NCBI RefSeq assembly: GCF_900106035.1
Contig: NZ_FNUC01000004.1
Location: forward strand, 3,261,722 to 3,325,721
DNA: 64,000 nucleotides
From: Jiangella alba
Lineage (GTDB): Bacteria > Actinomycetota > Actinomycetes > Jiangellales > Jiangellaceae
Direction: 5' to 3'
Both the position numbers and the translations under genes were made by a program. Below the pieces are notes generated by a model. The model was not told the origin of the DNA. It searched no databases and worked only from the letters and a program-made list of their open reading frames with translations. Position 1 is the first letter of the stretch. The number at the start of each line of letters is the position of its first letter. This document shows positions 36,301 through 44,800 of the stretch, piece after piece.

Positions 36301-39146
36301 GGGCGTCGTCGGTGGCCGGCGGCCCGATCGAGCTGCGTCGCGACGCTCCCGACGGCCCGCTGCTCGGCACCGGCGAGGTCCCGGCGACGGGGTCGGGCAC
36401 GTACGCCGACGTCCGCGTCGAGGTCGACGACCCGGGCGAGAGCTTCGTGCTCTACGCCGTGTTCCCGGGCGCCGGCGAGCGGCGGCTGAACTTCGTCGAG
36501 GCCGACGGCAAGGGCGCGGCCACGACGACGAAGCCGACGGTCGCCATCACGGCGCCGACACCGTCCGACGAGCTGGAGCTGGGCGACGTCCAGGTCACGG
36601 CCGACGCCGCCGACGCGGAGAACACGATCACGCAGGTCGAGTTCTTCGTCGGCGACGAGTCCATCGGCGTCGACACCGAAGCGCCGTACGAGGCCACCTG
36701 GACGGTGACCGAGGAGCAGCGCTACCGGCTGACCGCGGTCGCCACGAACGACAACGGCGCCACGACGACGTCGCGGATCGTCCAGGTGGAGATCGGCGAC
36801 CTCTACGGCGACTGGCTGACGTTCTCGCACGCCAGCGCGAACGGCACCTTCGACCGTCCGGACAACAACACCTGGGTGGTCGAGTCCGGCGGCGGCAACA
36901 TGTGGCAGGGGACGGACGAGTACAGCGCCGTGTACCTGCCCGGCGCCGCCGGTGCCACGGGCGACCAGTGGACGGCGACGGCGCAGGTGGTCAGCCAGAC
37001 CAACTCGAACAACTCCGCCAAGGCCGGCCTGATCGTCCGCAACGACGTCACGCAGCCGGGCGTCTCGCCGGGCTACGCGGCGATGACGATGCGGGCGGGC
37101 AACAGCTTCGAGTGGCTGCGCGACAGCGACGGCAACGGCCAGCTCGACGCCAGCACCGGCGCCGGCCAGCACGGCTACCCGGCGTGGGTGCGCATCGTCC
37201 GCGACGGCGACCAGTACACGTCCTACTGGAGCCGCGACGGCGAGACGTTCACGCAGGTGGGCGACCCGGTCACGCTGACGGGCGCGGCGGACGTCCAGGA
37301 CATCGGCCTGGCCGTCACCGCGCACAGCAGCAGCGCCCGCACCACGGCGACGTTCACCGACTTCACGCTGGTGGACGGCCTGCCCGGCCCGGACCCGGAG
37401 CCGGAGCAGCCGCCGGTGTGCCTGATGACGGGGTCGGACCAGTTCGACGGGTCCGAGCTCAACGCCCGCCGGTGGACGACGGTGCGCAGCGCCGACGGCC
37501 TCCCGGTGAGCGTCGCCGACGGCGGTCTGGTGCTGCCGGTCACCAACGGCGACATCAACGAAGGCGTCGAGGGCCCGATCAGCTACGTCGGCCAGCCCAC
37601 CCGCGACGGGGAGTGGACCGTCGAGACCGCGGTCTCGGTGGAGCACACCCGCGAGTGGCAGCACGCCGGCCTGCTGATGCACGGCACCGACGACGACTAC
37701 GTCAAGCTGGCCTTCACCCGCACCAGCTCGGGCAGCCGGATCCTCGAGTTCCAGACCGAGGCCGGCGGCACCCGCACCTGGCACGCCAACGTCACGCTGC
37801 CGGCGGACTTCCCGTCGACGGCGCACCTGCGGCTGGCCAGCGACGGTGAGCAGGTGACGGCGGCCTACTCGGCCGACGGCGAGACGTGGACGGCACTCGC
37901 CGGCGCGGCGCAGGTGATCGACGACTCGACGATCGGGCTGATGGCGGCCGGCGACACGGCGGCGCACTCGGTGAACGCGGTCTTCGACCACTTCACCCTC
38001 ACGCCGGACGTCGCCGGCGACGACGGCTCGCGCGAGCCGTCCGACGAGTTCGACGGCGCCGCGATCGACGGCTGCCGGTGGAACTCGGTGGTGCGCTACG
38101 ACTCGTCGGCGGCCTCGGTGGCCGACGGGCGGCTGCAGATCCAGACGCAGCCGGGCGACATCAACGGCTCCGCCAACGAGGACCCGAACAACTTCATCCT
38201 GCAGCGGGTCCCCGAGGGCGACTGGACGATCGAGACGCGGCTGACGCCGACGATGCTGCACCAGTGGCAGCTGGCCGGCCTCATGGTGTACGGCAGCGAC
38301 GACGACTACGTGAAGTTCGACGTCGTCGCGAACAACGGCGCCACGTCGCCGACCGACCTCCGGGCCGAGCTCGTCTCGGAGAAGGGCGGCCAGTTCGGCA
38401 ACGGCGGCAACCGCAACATCGACATCCCGGAGACCAGCGAGAGCGGCTGGTTCTACCTCCGGATGACGAAGAGCGGCGACACCTACAGCGCTGAGATCAG
38501 CGACGGCGGGGTCAACTGGACCTCGCTGGGCGACCCGGTCACCAACGACGCCGAGCTCACCTCGTTCGGCCTGATGGCGATCGGCCCGCAGCAGACCCAG
38601 CCGGTCACGGTGGCGTTCGACTACTTCCGGGTCACCACGGACCAGCCGGACACCACCCCGCCGGTGATCACGGTCGAGGGCGTCGCCGACGGCGGCAGCT
38701 ACGACCTGGCCACCGGGCTGGAGCTGAGCGCGACGGCGACGGACGACGTGTCCGGCGAGGTCGCGGTGTCGCTGACGCTGGACGGCGCCGCCGTCGAGAA
38801 CCCGTCGACGGTGACGCCGGACCTGGGGGCGCACACGCTGGTCGCCACGGCGGTCGACGAGGCGGGCAACGCCGCGGAGACGACCGTCGCGTTCGAGGTC
38901 GTCGCCACGTACGACGGCGCGAAGGCGCTGGTGCAGCGGTACCGCACCGACGGCGCCGTCAACCGCAACCAGGGCGTCCAGCTGTCCACCCACCTGGCCA
39001 ACGCCGAGCGGCTGGCCGGGCAGGGCGTCACGGACGGCGCCACGCAGTCGCTCAACCGGTTCGTCGCGGTCGCCGAGGAGGTGACGGACGAGACCGCGCG
39101 CGGCTGGCTGCTCGCCTACGCCGACGCGCTGCGGGCTCAGCTGTAA
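33378..39146 (+). CDS. Giant secreted ThuA - sugar dehydrogenase - PKD - multi-ConA-like - FIMAH-like protein
   Basis: A 1922-residue exported protein with a signal peptide of about 33 residues. Order: a diverged ThuA domain (42-265, GGGIVAIHNAADMRGNYAWWDN); glucose/sorbosone dehydrogenase propeller (276-720, candidate His407 in PGHTGG, no Cys pair); PKD (727-811); His-rich domain (His861, His864, His866 in GHDEHAHP); CBM6-like (920-1045); Ig-like (1050-1140); a DUF1080-like concanavalin domain (1141-1334); two GH43_C2-like domains (1348-1545 and 1553-1755); Ig-like (1758-1843); and a helical FIMAH-like end (1846-1922). It probably binds an insoluble polysaccharide and oxidises sugars on it. 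GAGGAA upstream of ATG 33378 is the ribosome site. Substrate and cofactor are inferred from family only. Confidence 0.83.
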   Translation: MLVALRQRWARLLAVALAAVLAIPLLTAVPSTAHEGEHGESAHVLIFTKTTQFRHTEAITQGVPVLQAAFEAAGITSEHTEDSSIFNDEDLSHFDALVMFQASGDPWTAEEKAAMERYQQAGGGIVAIHNAADMRGNYAWWDNLIGALMPGHAATGSSPGLPGTVRVEDGTHPSTAQLPQRWERADEWYNFSANVRGTAHVLATMDETTYDPGGNAQGYDHPISWCKPYDGGRAWVTAMGHFGAHYTQEPDFVQHIVGGVQWAAGVAEGDCGGTVWEQFERVPLDQNTSAPFAMDVAPDGRVFFTELVRGQIRVYDPATQVTSTAITIPVYSGGEDGLLGIALDPNFAENGHLFVYHSKASADDTDPANFVSTLSRFTVGAGSQIDPASEVVVLEVPARRLPDEPGHTGGGLEFGPDGSLYLSVGDDVNPHSEPSGGYAPLSERDGTFHDARETSANTNDLRGKILRIQPQADGGYTIPEGNLFPPGTEGTRPEIFAMGFRNPFRFSVDPETGWLGVADYGPDNGSNNPNRGPAGMVEWNLIKEPGFYGWPLCIGPNTPYLDVDYRTNPVTVGEPFDCANPVNDSVRNTGLTELPPAQEPEMWYGYQTSSVPSVIPAGGGLAPMGGPFYDYDPDLVSDTKFPEYYDGKPFFYEWAKNKMYSLDLNEETSALEKINPFLPGEQWMAPIDSSFGPEGSMYVLDWGGGFGRDNPNSGLYRVDYVSGSRSPVAHATATPDSGQAPLSVQLDGTGSTDPENETLTYEWDFTGDGTVDSTDAQASFTYTENGVYNARLTVTDPAGKTGTTTVPITVGNTRPEVDFDVPPDGSFFDFGDTVAWDLSVSDAEDETIDDADVIIQPALGHDEHAHPADPLSGRTGQVTTALGGGHGEDMNVFYVLDGRYTDGGGVDGVPALTGSDLTRLFPRQREAEFYTAAQGVTTASSRDVEGHGTAVSGQDGAWASYDPVNLYNVDALVLRASSVAGGPIELRRDAPDGPLLGTGEVPATGSGTYADVRVEVDDPGESFVLYAVFPGAGERRLNFVEADGKGAATTTKPTVAITAPTPSDELELGDVQVTADAADAENTITQVEFFVGDESIGVDTEAPYEATWTVTEEQRYRLTAVATNDNGATTTSRIVQVEIGDLYGDWLTFSHASANGTFDRPDNNTWVVESGGGNMWQGTDEYSAVYLPGAAGATGDQWTATAQVVSQTNSNNSAKAGLIVRNDVTQPGVSPGYAAMTMRAGNSFEWLRDSDGNGQLDASTGAGQHGYPAWVRIVRDGDQYTSYWSRDGETFTQVGDPVTLTGAADVQDIGLAVTAHSSSARTTATFTDFTLVDGLPGPDPEPEQPPVCLMTGSDQFDGSELNARRWTTVRSADGLPVSVADGGLVLPVTNGDINEGVEGPISYVGQPTRDGEWTVETAVSVEHTREWQHAGLLMHGTDDDYVKLAFTRTSSGSRILEFQTEAGGTRTWHANVTLPADFPSTAHLRLASDGEQVTAAYSADGETWTALAGAAQVIDDSTIGLMAAGDTAAHSVNAVFDHFTLTPDVAGDDGSREPSDEFDGAAIDGCRWNSVVRYDSSAASVADGRLQIQTQPGDINGSANEDPNNFILQRVPEGDWTIETRLTPTMLHQWQLAGLMVYGSDDDYVKFDVVANNGATSPTDLRAELVSEKGGQFGNGGNRNIDIPETSESGWFYLRMTKSGDTYSAEISDGGVNWTSLGDPVTNDAELTSFGLMAIGPQQTQPVTVAFDYFRVTTDQPDTTPPVITVEGVADGGSYDLATGLELSATATDDVSGEVAVSLTLDGAAVENPSTVTPDLGAHTLVATAVDEAGNAAETTVAFEVVATYDGAKALVQRYRTDGAVNRNQGVQLSTHLANAERLAGQGVTDGATQSLNRFVAVAEEVTDETARGWLLAYADALRAQL

Positions 39147-39159
39147 CTCCGCACCGAAC

Positions 39160-39199
39160 GTGCCGGGCGGCGGTGGTCATCGTCACCGCCGCCCGGCAC
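39160..39199 (+). terminator. 16-bp perfect hairpin after the 1922-residue protein gene
   Basis: GTGCCGGGCGGCGGTG (39160-39175) and CACCGCCGCCCGGCAC (39184-39199) pair fully around GTCATCGT. It lies 14 bases after the stop, with no T-run. It may end the long operon or reduce read-through into the next giant gene at 39274. Confidence 0.7.
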
Positions 39200-39273
39200 C
39201 GGCACCACACTCGCGGCCGAGGCGGGTGGACGGGGGAGCAAGGGGCGCACGCACCGTATTCGAGGAGGCACCG

Positions 39274-42200
39274 TTGCCACGCCAATCGAGACGACCCCTG
39301 CTCAGATCCGCGGCGCTCGCCGCGGCCGGAGCCCTGCTGCTGCCACTCGCCGCGACCACGGCGCCGGCCGCCGCCGAGCCCGTCGTCACCCAAGACGTCG
39401 AGACCATGCACGAGGGCACCCACGTGCTCGTGTTCAGCAAGACCGCCGGGTTCCGGCACGACTCCATCCCGACCGGCATCGCCACCATCCAGGAACTGGG
39501 CGCCGAGCGCGGCTGGGAGGTGACGGCGACGGAGGACGCGGGCGCGTTCACGCCGGAGAACCTCGCCCAGTACGACGTCGTCGTCTGGCTGTCCACGACC
39601 GGTGACGTGCTGAACGACGAGCAGCAGGCCGCGTTCGAGGGCTACGTCGCCGACGGCGGCGGCTACGCCGGCGTGCACGCGGCCGCCGACACCGAGTACG
39701 ACTGGGAGTGGTACGGCGGCCTCGTCGGGGCGTACTTCCAGTCGCACCCGCAGATCCAGCCGGCCACCGTCGTCGTCGAGGACCGCGTCCACCCGTCCAC
39801 CCAGCACCTGCCGGACCGGTGGGAGCGCACCGACGAGTGGTACGACTACCAGGCCAGCCCGCGCGGCGGCGTGCACGTGCTGGCGTCGCTGGACCCGGAC
39901 AGCTACGACGGCGACGTCATGGGCGCGGACCACCCGATCGCCTGGTGTCAGGACTACGAGGGCGGCCGGTCCTGGTACACCGGCGGCGGGCACACCCAGG
40001 AGTCCTACGCCGAGGCGGAGTTCCGCGAGCACCTCGCCGGCGGCATCGAGACCGCCGCGGGCGCCGTCGACGCCGACTGCGGCGCCACCGTCACGGAGAA
40101 CTTCGACCAGGTCACGCTGGCCCGCGGACCGCAGGAGATGGGCGAGCCGATGGGCGTCGCCGTGCTCCCCGACGGCAGCGCGCTGCACACGTCGCGCGAC
40201 GGCCGGGTCTTCTACACCGCGGCGGCCGGCCAGACGACGCTGGCGGCGGACATCCCGGTGTACGACTTCCGCGAGGACGGCATGCAGGGCATCGCCCTCG
40301 ACCCGGACTTCGCCACCAACGGCTGGGTGTACCTCTACTACTCGCCGCCGCTCTCGACCCCGCCGGGCGAGGTGGCGCACTCCAGCCTGGACCCGTCGAT
40401 CTGGGCGGCCTACGAGGGCCACAACAACCTGTCCCGGTTCCGGTTCGCGAACGGCGTGCTGGACCCGGCGTCGGAGCAGGTGGTCCTGCAGGTCCCGCAG
40501 GATCGCGGCAACTGCTGCCACCACGGCGGCGACATCGACTTCGACGCCGACGGCAACCTGTACCTCTCGACGGGTGACGACACCGACCCGTTCGAGTCCA
40601 ACGGGTACGCGCCGATCGACGACCGGACCACGCGGGCGCCGCAGTTCGACGCGCGCCGCACGTCCGGCAACACCAACGACCTGCGCGGCAAGATCCTGCG
40701 AATCACCGTCCAGGAGGACGGGTCGTACACCGTCCCGTCCGGGAACCTGTTCGCGCCGGGCACGGAGCTGACCCGGCCGGAGATCTACGCGATGGGCTTC
40801 CGCAACCCGTTCCGCATCAGCGTCGACCAGGAGACCGGCGACGTGTGGGTCGGCGACTACGGCCCCGACTCCGGCGGCCCGAACCAGTACGGTCCCGGCG
40901 GGCAGGTCGAGTTCGACCGGGTCACCGAGGCGGGCAACTTCGGCTGGCCCTACTGCACCGGCCGCAACACGGCGACCGAGACGTACGCCGACCGCGACTT
41001 CACCTCGTACTACGGCATCGACCCGAACACCGGCCAGCCGGACCCGAACGACGGCACGCAGGACCCCGTCGGCGCGAAGTTCGACTGTGCGGGCGGCGCG
41101 GCGAACGACTCCGCGCTGAACACCGGCCTGCCGACGGTGCCGCCGGCGGTCGCCGCGTGGCTGCCGTACGACGGCGGCTCGGTGCCGGAGCTGGGCAGCG
41201 GCAGCGAGTCGCCGATGGGCGGCCCGGTGTACCGCTACGACCCGGCGCTGGAGTCGGAGACGAAGTTCCCCGCGTACTACGACGGGCAGTTCTTCGCCTA
41301 CGAGTTCGGCCGCCGCTGGATCAAGAACATGACCGTCGGCGCCGACGGGCCGGCGCGCATCGGCGCGTTCTCCGCCTTCATGCAGAACACCCAGCTGATG
41401 GACCTGGAGTTCGGCCCCGAGGGCTCGCTGTACGTCCTCGACTACGGCACCGGGTTCTTCAACGGCGACGAGAACTCGGCGCTCTACCGCATCGACTACG
41501 TCGCCGGCACCCGCTCGCCGTCGGCCGTCGCCACCGCGACGCCGACGTCCGGCCTGGCGCCGCTGACCGTCCAGTTCTCGTCCGAGGGCTCCGCCGACCC
41601 CGACCCCGGTGACGTCCTCAGCTACGCGTGGGACTTCACCAGCGACGGGACCGTCGACTCCACCGAGCCGGCGGCGTCGTACACCTACACCGCCAACGGC
41701 GAGTACACGGCGACGCTCACCGTCACCGACTCCGACGGCAACACCGGCGTGGCCACCGCGCACGTCGTCGTCGGCAACACCGCGCCGGTGGTGGAGTTCG
41801 TGTCGCCGCCCAACGGCGGCCTGTTCAGCTTCGGGCAGGACGTCGCGTTCGAGGTCAGCGTCACCGACCCGGACGGGCAGCCGGTCGACTGCGCCGACGT
41901 CGAGGTGACGTTCGCGCTCGGCCACGACCAGCACACGCACGGCGGCGAGTCGGTGACCGGCTGCTCCGGGACCATCTCCACCGGCACCGACGGCGCGCAC
42001 GGCACCGACGACAACATCTTCGGGCTGCTGCTGGCCGAGTACACCGACACACCGCCGTCGCCCGACACCGTCCCGGTGACGGGGACGGCCGAGCTGGTGC
42101 TGCAGCCGCGGCACCGTCAGGCCGAGCACTTCTCCGCGCAGAGCGGCGTGCAGGTGGTCAGCCACGGCGCGGCCGAGGGCGGCGCCCGGGTCGGCTACAT

Positions 42201-43944
42201 CGACCCCGGCGACTGGATCTCGTTCGAGCCGTACGACCTGGCCGGCGCGAAGTCGGTGCAGCTGCGGGTGTCGGCCGGCGGCCCCGGCGGCACCGTCGAA
42301 CTGCGCACCGGCGCCCCCGACGGCCCGATCGCGGCGGTGGCGGACGTCCCGCACACCGGCAGCCCGGACAACTACGTCGACCTCGAACCCGTCCCGGTCA
42401 CCGACCCGGGCACCGGAACCGGGCCGCTCTACCTGGTGTTCCAGGGCAGCGGCGGCGGGCTGATGGACATCGACGCGTTCACGTTCAGCTCCGACGCGGC
42501 GGCCTGCGAGGACCCTGGCGCCGAGGTGGACCCGAACGACGAGTTCGACGGCACCGCGCTGGACCGCTGCCGGTGGACGTCCATCCTGCGGCCGAACGGC
42601 GAGCATCTTGTGGTGGGCGAGGGGCGCCTGCAGATCGATGCGCTCGAGGGCGACATGTTCGGCGGCAACACCACCGCCGCCAACGTCGTCCTGCAGCCGA
42701 TCGCCGACCCGGCGGCCGGCTTCGAGGCGTCCACCCAGCTGGCCATCCCGGCCGGCGGCGACTACGAGCAGGCCGGGGTGATCGTCCACGCGGGCGACCA
42801 GAACTTCGCCAAGGCCGTGCTCATCAACATCCCCGGTATCGGCTGGCGGTTCGAGTTCGGCCTCAACCAGGGCGGGCAGGCGGTGTTCGACGCCGCGCTG
42901 GACCGCTCCGGGCCGCTGCCGGAGGGCATCAACGAGAACGCGCACGTGAAGATCGTCAGCAACGGCGCGACGCTGACCGCGTACTGGTCCGCCGACGGCG
43001 AGGAGTGGACGGCGTTCGGCCGGCCGCGTCCGACGTCCGGGCTGCCCGGCGCGCGCATCGGCCTGGCCGCGTTCAACGGCGTCGGCCAGCCGGCGACGTT
43101 CGAGCGGTTCACGTTCGGCGAGGCGCCGGTCGTCCAGTGCGACCCGACCGACCCGGGTGCGGGCTACCAGAGCCTGTTCGACGGGACGGCGGACAGCCTG
43201 GCGGCGTGGCGGATGGCCGGTCCGGGCGGCTTCCTGCACGCCGACTGCGAGCTGGTCTCGTACGGCGGGCTGGGGCTCTACTGGTACGACCAGCCGCTCA
43301 CCGACTACTCGCTGAAGCTGGACTGGATGATGCCGGGCGACGACAACTCCGGCGTCTTCGTCGGGTTCCCGAACCCCGGCGACGACCCGTGGCTGGCGGT
43401 GAACCAGGGGCACGAGATCCAGATCGACGCGACGGACGCGCCGGACCGCACGACGGGTGCGATCTACGCGTTCCAGTCGGCCGATGTCGCCGCTCGTGAC
43501 GCCGCGCTCAACCCGCCAGGGGAGTGGAACGCGTACGAGATCGTCGTGCGGGGCGACCGCATCCAGGTCTACCTCAACGGCGCGCTGATCAACGACTACA
43601 CCGACACCGATCCCAACCGGATGAACCAGCCGAGCTTCGTCGGCATCCAGAACCACGGCAACGGCGACGACGTGTACTTCCGCAACGTCCGGGTCCAGGA
43701 GTTCACGTTCGAGTCCGGCGCCCGGCTGGTCGCCGACCACTACGCGGCCGGTGCGCTGAACCGGCAGCAGGAACGCCAGCTCGCCCAGCACCTGTCCATG
43801 GCCTCGCGACTGTCCGGCGACGGCCAGGCGGCGCAGGCCGGGCGGGCGCTGGACCGCTACGACGCCGTGGCCGCCGAGGTCCAGGACGAGGCGGTCCGCG
43901 TCGAGTTGCTCCGCATGAGCGACGCGCTGCGGGCGCGGCTCTAA
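39274..43944 (+). CDS. Giant secreted ThuA - sugar dehydrogenase - PKD - CBM6 - GH43_C2 - DUF1080 - FIMAH-like protein
   Basis: A 1556-residue exported protein. TTG 39274 is chosen as the start because GAGGAGG lies five bases upstream and a clean signal peptide follows (LLRSAALAAAGALLLPLAATTAPAAA). Order: ThuA (49-270, GGGYAGVHAAADTEYDW); propeller dehydrogenase (276-744) with Cys414-Cys415-His416; PKD (753-836); His-rich domain (His884, His887, His889); CBM6-like (948-1069); GH43_C2-like (1085-1284); DUF1080/3-keto-disaccharide hydrolase-type domain (1289-1480, SLFDGTADSLAAWRM, DNSGVFVGFP, HEIQIDA, GEWNAYEIVVRGDRIQVYLNG); FIMAH-like helices (1483-1556). The ThuA plus DUF1080 pairing is the best hint in the window that 3-keto-glycosides are the substrates. 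Confidence 0.84.
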   Translation: MPRQSRRPLLRSAALAAAGALLLPLAATTAPAAAEPVVTQDVETMHEGTHVLVFSKTAGFRHDSIPTGIATIQELGAERGWEVTATEDAGAFTPENLAQYDVVVWLSTTGDVLNDEQQAAFEGYVADGGGYAGVHAAADTEYDWEWYGGLVGAYFQSHPQIQPATVVVEDRVHPSTQHLPDRWERTDEWYDYQASPRGGVHVLASLDPDSYDGDVMGADHPIAWCQDYEGGRSWYTGGGHTQESYAEAEFREHLAGGIETAAGAVDADCGATVTENFDQVTLARGPQEMGEPMGVAVLPDGSALHTSRDGRVFYTAAAGQTTLAADIPVYDFREDGMQGIALDPDFATNGWVYLYYSPPLSTPPGEVAHSSLDPSIWAAYEGHNNLSRFRFANGVLDPASEQVVLQVPQDRGNCCHHGGDIDFDADGNLYLSTGDDTDPFESNGYAPIDDRTTRAPQFDARRTSGNTNDLRGKILRITVQEDGSYTVPSGNLFAPGTELTRPEIYAMGFRNPFRISVDQETGDVWVGDYGPDSGGPNQYGPGGQVEFDRVTEAGNFGWPYCTGRNTATETYADRDFTSYYGIDPNTGQPDPNDGTQDPVGAKFDCAGGAANDSALNTGLPTVPPAVAAWLPYDGGSVPELGSGSESPMGGPVYRYDPALESETKFPAYYDGQFFAYEFGRRWIKNMTVGADGPARIGAFSAFMQNTQLMDLEFGPEGSLYVLDYGTGFFNGDENSALYRIDYVAGTRSPSAVATATPTSGLAPLTVQFSSEGSADPDPGDVLSYAWDFTSDGTVDSTEPAASYTYTANGEYTATLTVTDSDGNTGVATAHVVVGNTAPVVEFVSPPNGGLFSFGQDVAFEVSVTDPDGQPVDCADVEVTFALGHDQHTHGGESVTGCSGTISTGTDGAHGTDDNIFGLLLAEYTDTPPSPDTVPVTGTAELVLQPRHRQAEHFSAQSGVQVVSHGAAEGGARVGYIDPGDWISFEPYDLAGAKSVQLRVSAGGPGGTVELRTGAPDGPIAAVADVPHTGSPDNYVDLEPVPVTDPGTGTGPLYLVFQGSGGGLMDIDAFTFSSDAAACEDPGAEVDPNDEFDGTALDRCRWTSILRPNGEHLVVGEGRLQIDALEGDMFGGNTTAANVVLQPIADPAAGFEASTQLAIPAGGDYEQAGVIVHAGDQNFAKAVLINIPGIGWRFEFGLNQGGQAVFDAALDRSGPLPEGINENAHVKIVSNGATLTAYWSADGEEWTAFGRPRPTSGLPGARIGLAAFNGVGQPATFERFTFGEAPVVQCDPTDPGAGYQSLFDGTADSLAAWRMAGPGGFLHADCELVSYGGLGLYWYDQPLTDYSLKLDWMMPGDDNSGVFVGFPNPGDDPWLAVNQGHEIQIDATDAPDRTTGAIYAFQSADVAARDAALNPPGEWNAYEIVVRGDRIQVYLNGALINDYTDTDPNRMNQPSFVGIQNHGNGDDVYFRNVRVQEFTFESGARLVADHYAAGALNRQQERQLAQHLSMASRLSGDGQAAQAGRALDRYDAVAAEVQDEAVRVELLRMSDALRARL

Positions 43945-43970
43945 ACCACCACAGGAAGGGAGACGTCACC

Positions 43971-44762
43971 GTGCAAGCTCAACGTCCTGCGAACGTGGCG
44001 AACCAACGCGACGAATCACGGAGACCGAGCGCGCGCGGCGGACGGGGGACCGGTGCCGGCCGGTCCTCGTCCCCGGCGCCGGGGCAGCAGTCCCCGCCCC
44101 GGCGCCGGGGCTTCTGGATCGCCGTGGCGGTGGCCCTCGCCGCCGTCAACATCGTCCTGGCGACGCTGGTGCTCAGCGGCGGCCGCGACGACGGCGACCC
44201 GGTGGCCGATCGCGTCGCCGAACTGGAGGCGCAGGAGGAGGTGCGCCAGGTCGAGCTGGTCGGCCAGCTGACCGAGCAGACCACCGCGGCGCACGCCGGG
44301 CTGCTCAACGTGATCGACGGCCTGCACATGGTGGTGCCGTCCGGCGGGCAGGCGGTCGTCTCGCCCGCCGTCAGCCCCGCCGCCTGGCACTCGGCCGTCG
44401 GCGCCGCCATCGGCACGTTCGGCGACCCGCCGTCCGGGTCGACGCAGTTCAACACCGCCCGCAACGGGCTGCTGCTGGCGATCGACCTGCTCGGCTCCGC
44501 GGCGACGGCGTACGAGTCGGCCGTCGTCGCGCCGGCCGGGCCGGACCAGGAGCGGCTGCTGGAGCTGGCCGGGCGGCTGCGCGACCAGGCGGTGGCCGCG
44601 TGGTCGGTGGCCGCCACCCAGCTCGACGTCCTCAACATCGACGCCGGCAACGGCCACGTCCACATCACACTTCCGACGCGGCCCGGCGAGGAGGTCGACC
44701 CGCACGGCGGCGTCGACTTCGAGCCGAAGGCGGAGGACCACACGAACCACACCGGAGGGTAG
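43971..44762 (+). CDS. Single-pass membrane protein with large exported domain, unknown
   Basis: A 263-residue protein starting GTG 43971, 26 bases after the giant gene, with AGGAAGGGA upstream. A polar, Arg/Pro/Ser-rich cytoplasmic segment (about 1-44) precedes one hydrophobic helix (about 45-65, GFWIAVAVALAAVNIVLATLVL). A helical exported domain begins EAQEEVRQVELVGQLTEQTTAAHAGLLNVIDGLHMV and ends in a His-containing tail (GHVHITLP, HTNHTGG). I do not recognise the family. As the last gene behind the sugar-enzyme block it could be a surface anchor or assembly factor. Its stop codon touches the iron-box operator of the next gene. Confidence 0.65.
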   Translation: MQAQRPANVANQRDESRRPSARGGRGTGAGRSSSPAPGQQSPPRRRGFWIAVAVALAAVNIVLATLVLSGGRDDGDPVADRVAELEAQEEVRQVELVGQLTEQTTAAHAGLLNVIDGLHMVVPSGGQAVVSPAVSPAAWHSAVGAAIGTFGDPPSGSTQFNTARNGLLLAIDLLGSAATAYESAVVAPAGPDQERLLELAGRLRDQAVAAWSVAATQLDVLNIDAGNGHVHITLPTRPGEEVDPHGGVDFEPKAEDHTNHTGG

Positions 44763-44763
44763 G

Positions 44764-44793
44764 TGAGGTTAACCTAACTTGGCCGGATAGGCT
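44764..44793 (+). promoter_or_regulatory. DtxR/IdeR-type iron box and -10 of the siderophore-binding gene
   Basis: TGAGGTTAACCTAACTT (44764-44780) contains the perfect palindrome AGGTTAACCT and matches the IdeR/DtxR consensus TTAGGTTAGSCTAACCTAA well. TAGGCT (44788-44793) is a -10 box seven bases before ATG 44801, implying a leaderless transcript repressed by iron-loaded regulator. Confidence 0.75.
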
Positions 44794-44800
44794 GCGGGGC

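Noticed and set aside
33498-38993. A 1831-codon open frame on the minus strand opposite the giant secreted protein gene (and similar antisense frames at 1599-6023, 39052-43791 and 47895-52334)
   Set aside because: These arise because GC-rich third positions suppress stops on the opposite strand. The translations are rich in Arg, Val, Gly, Ala and His without domains, while the sense frames have signal peptides and clear domains.
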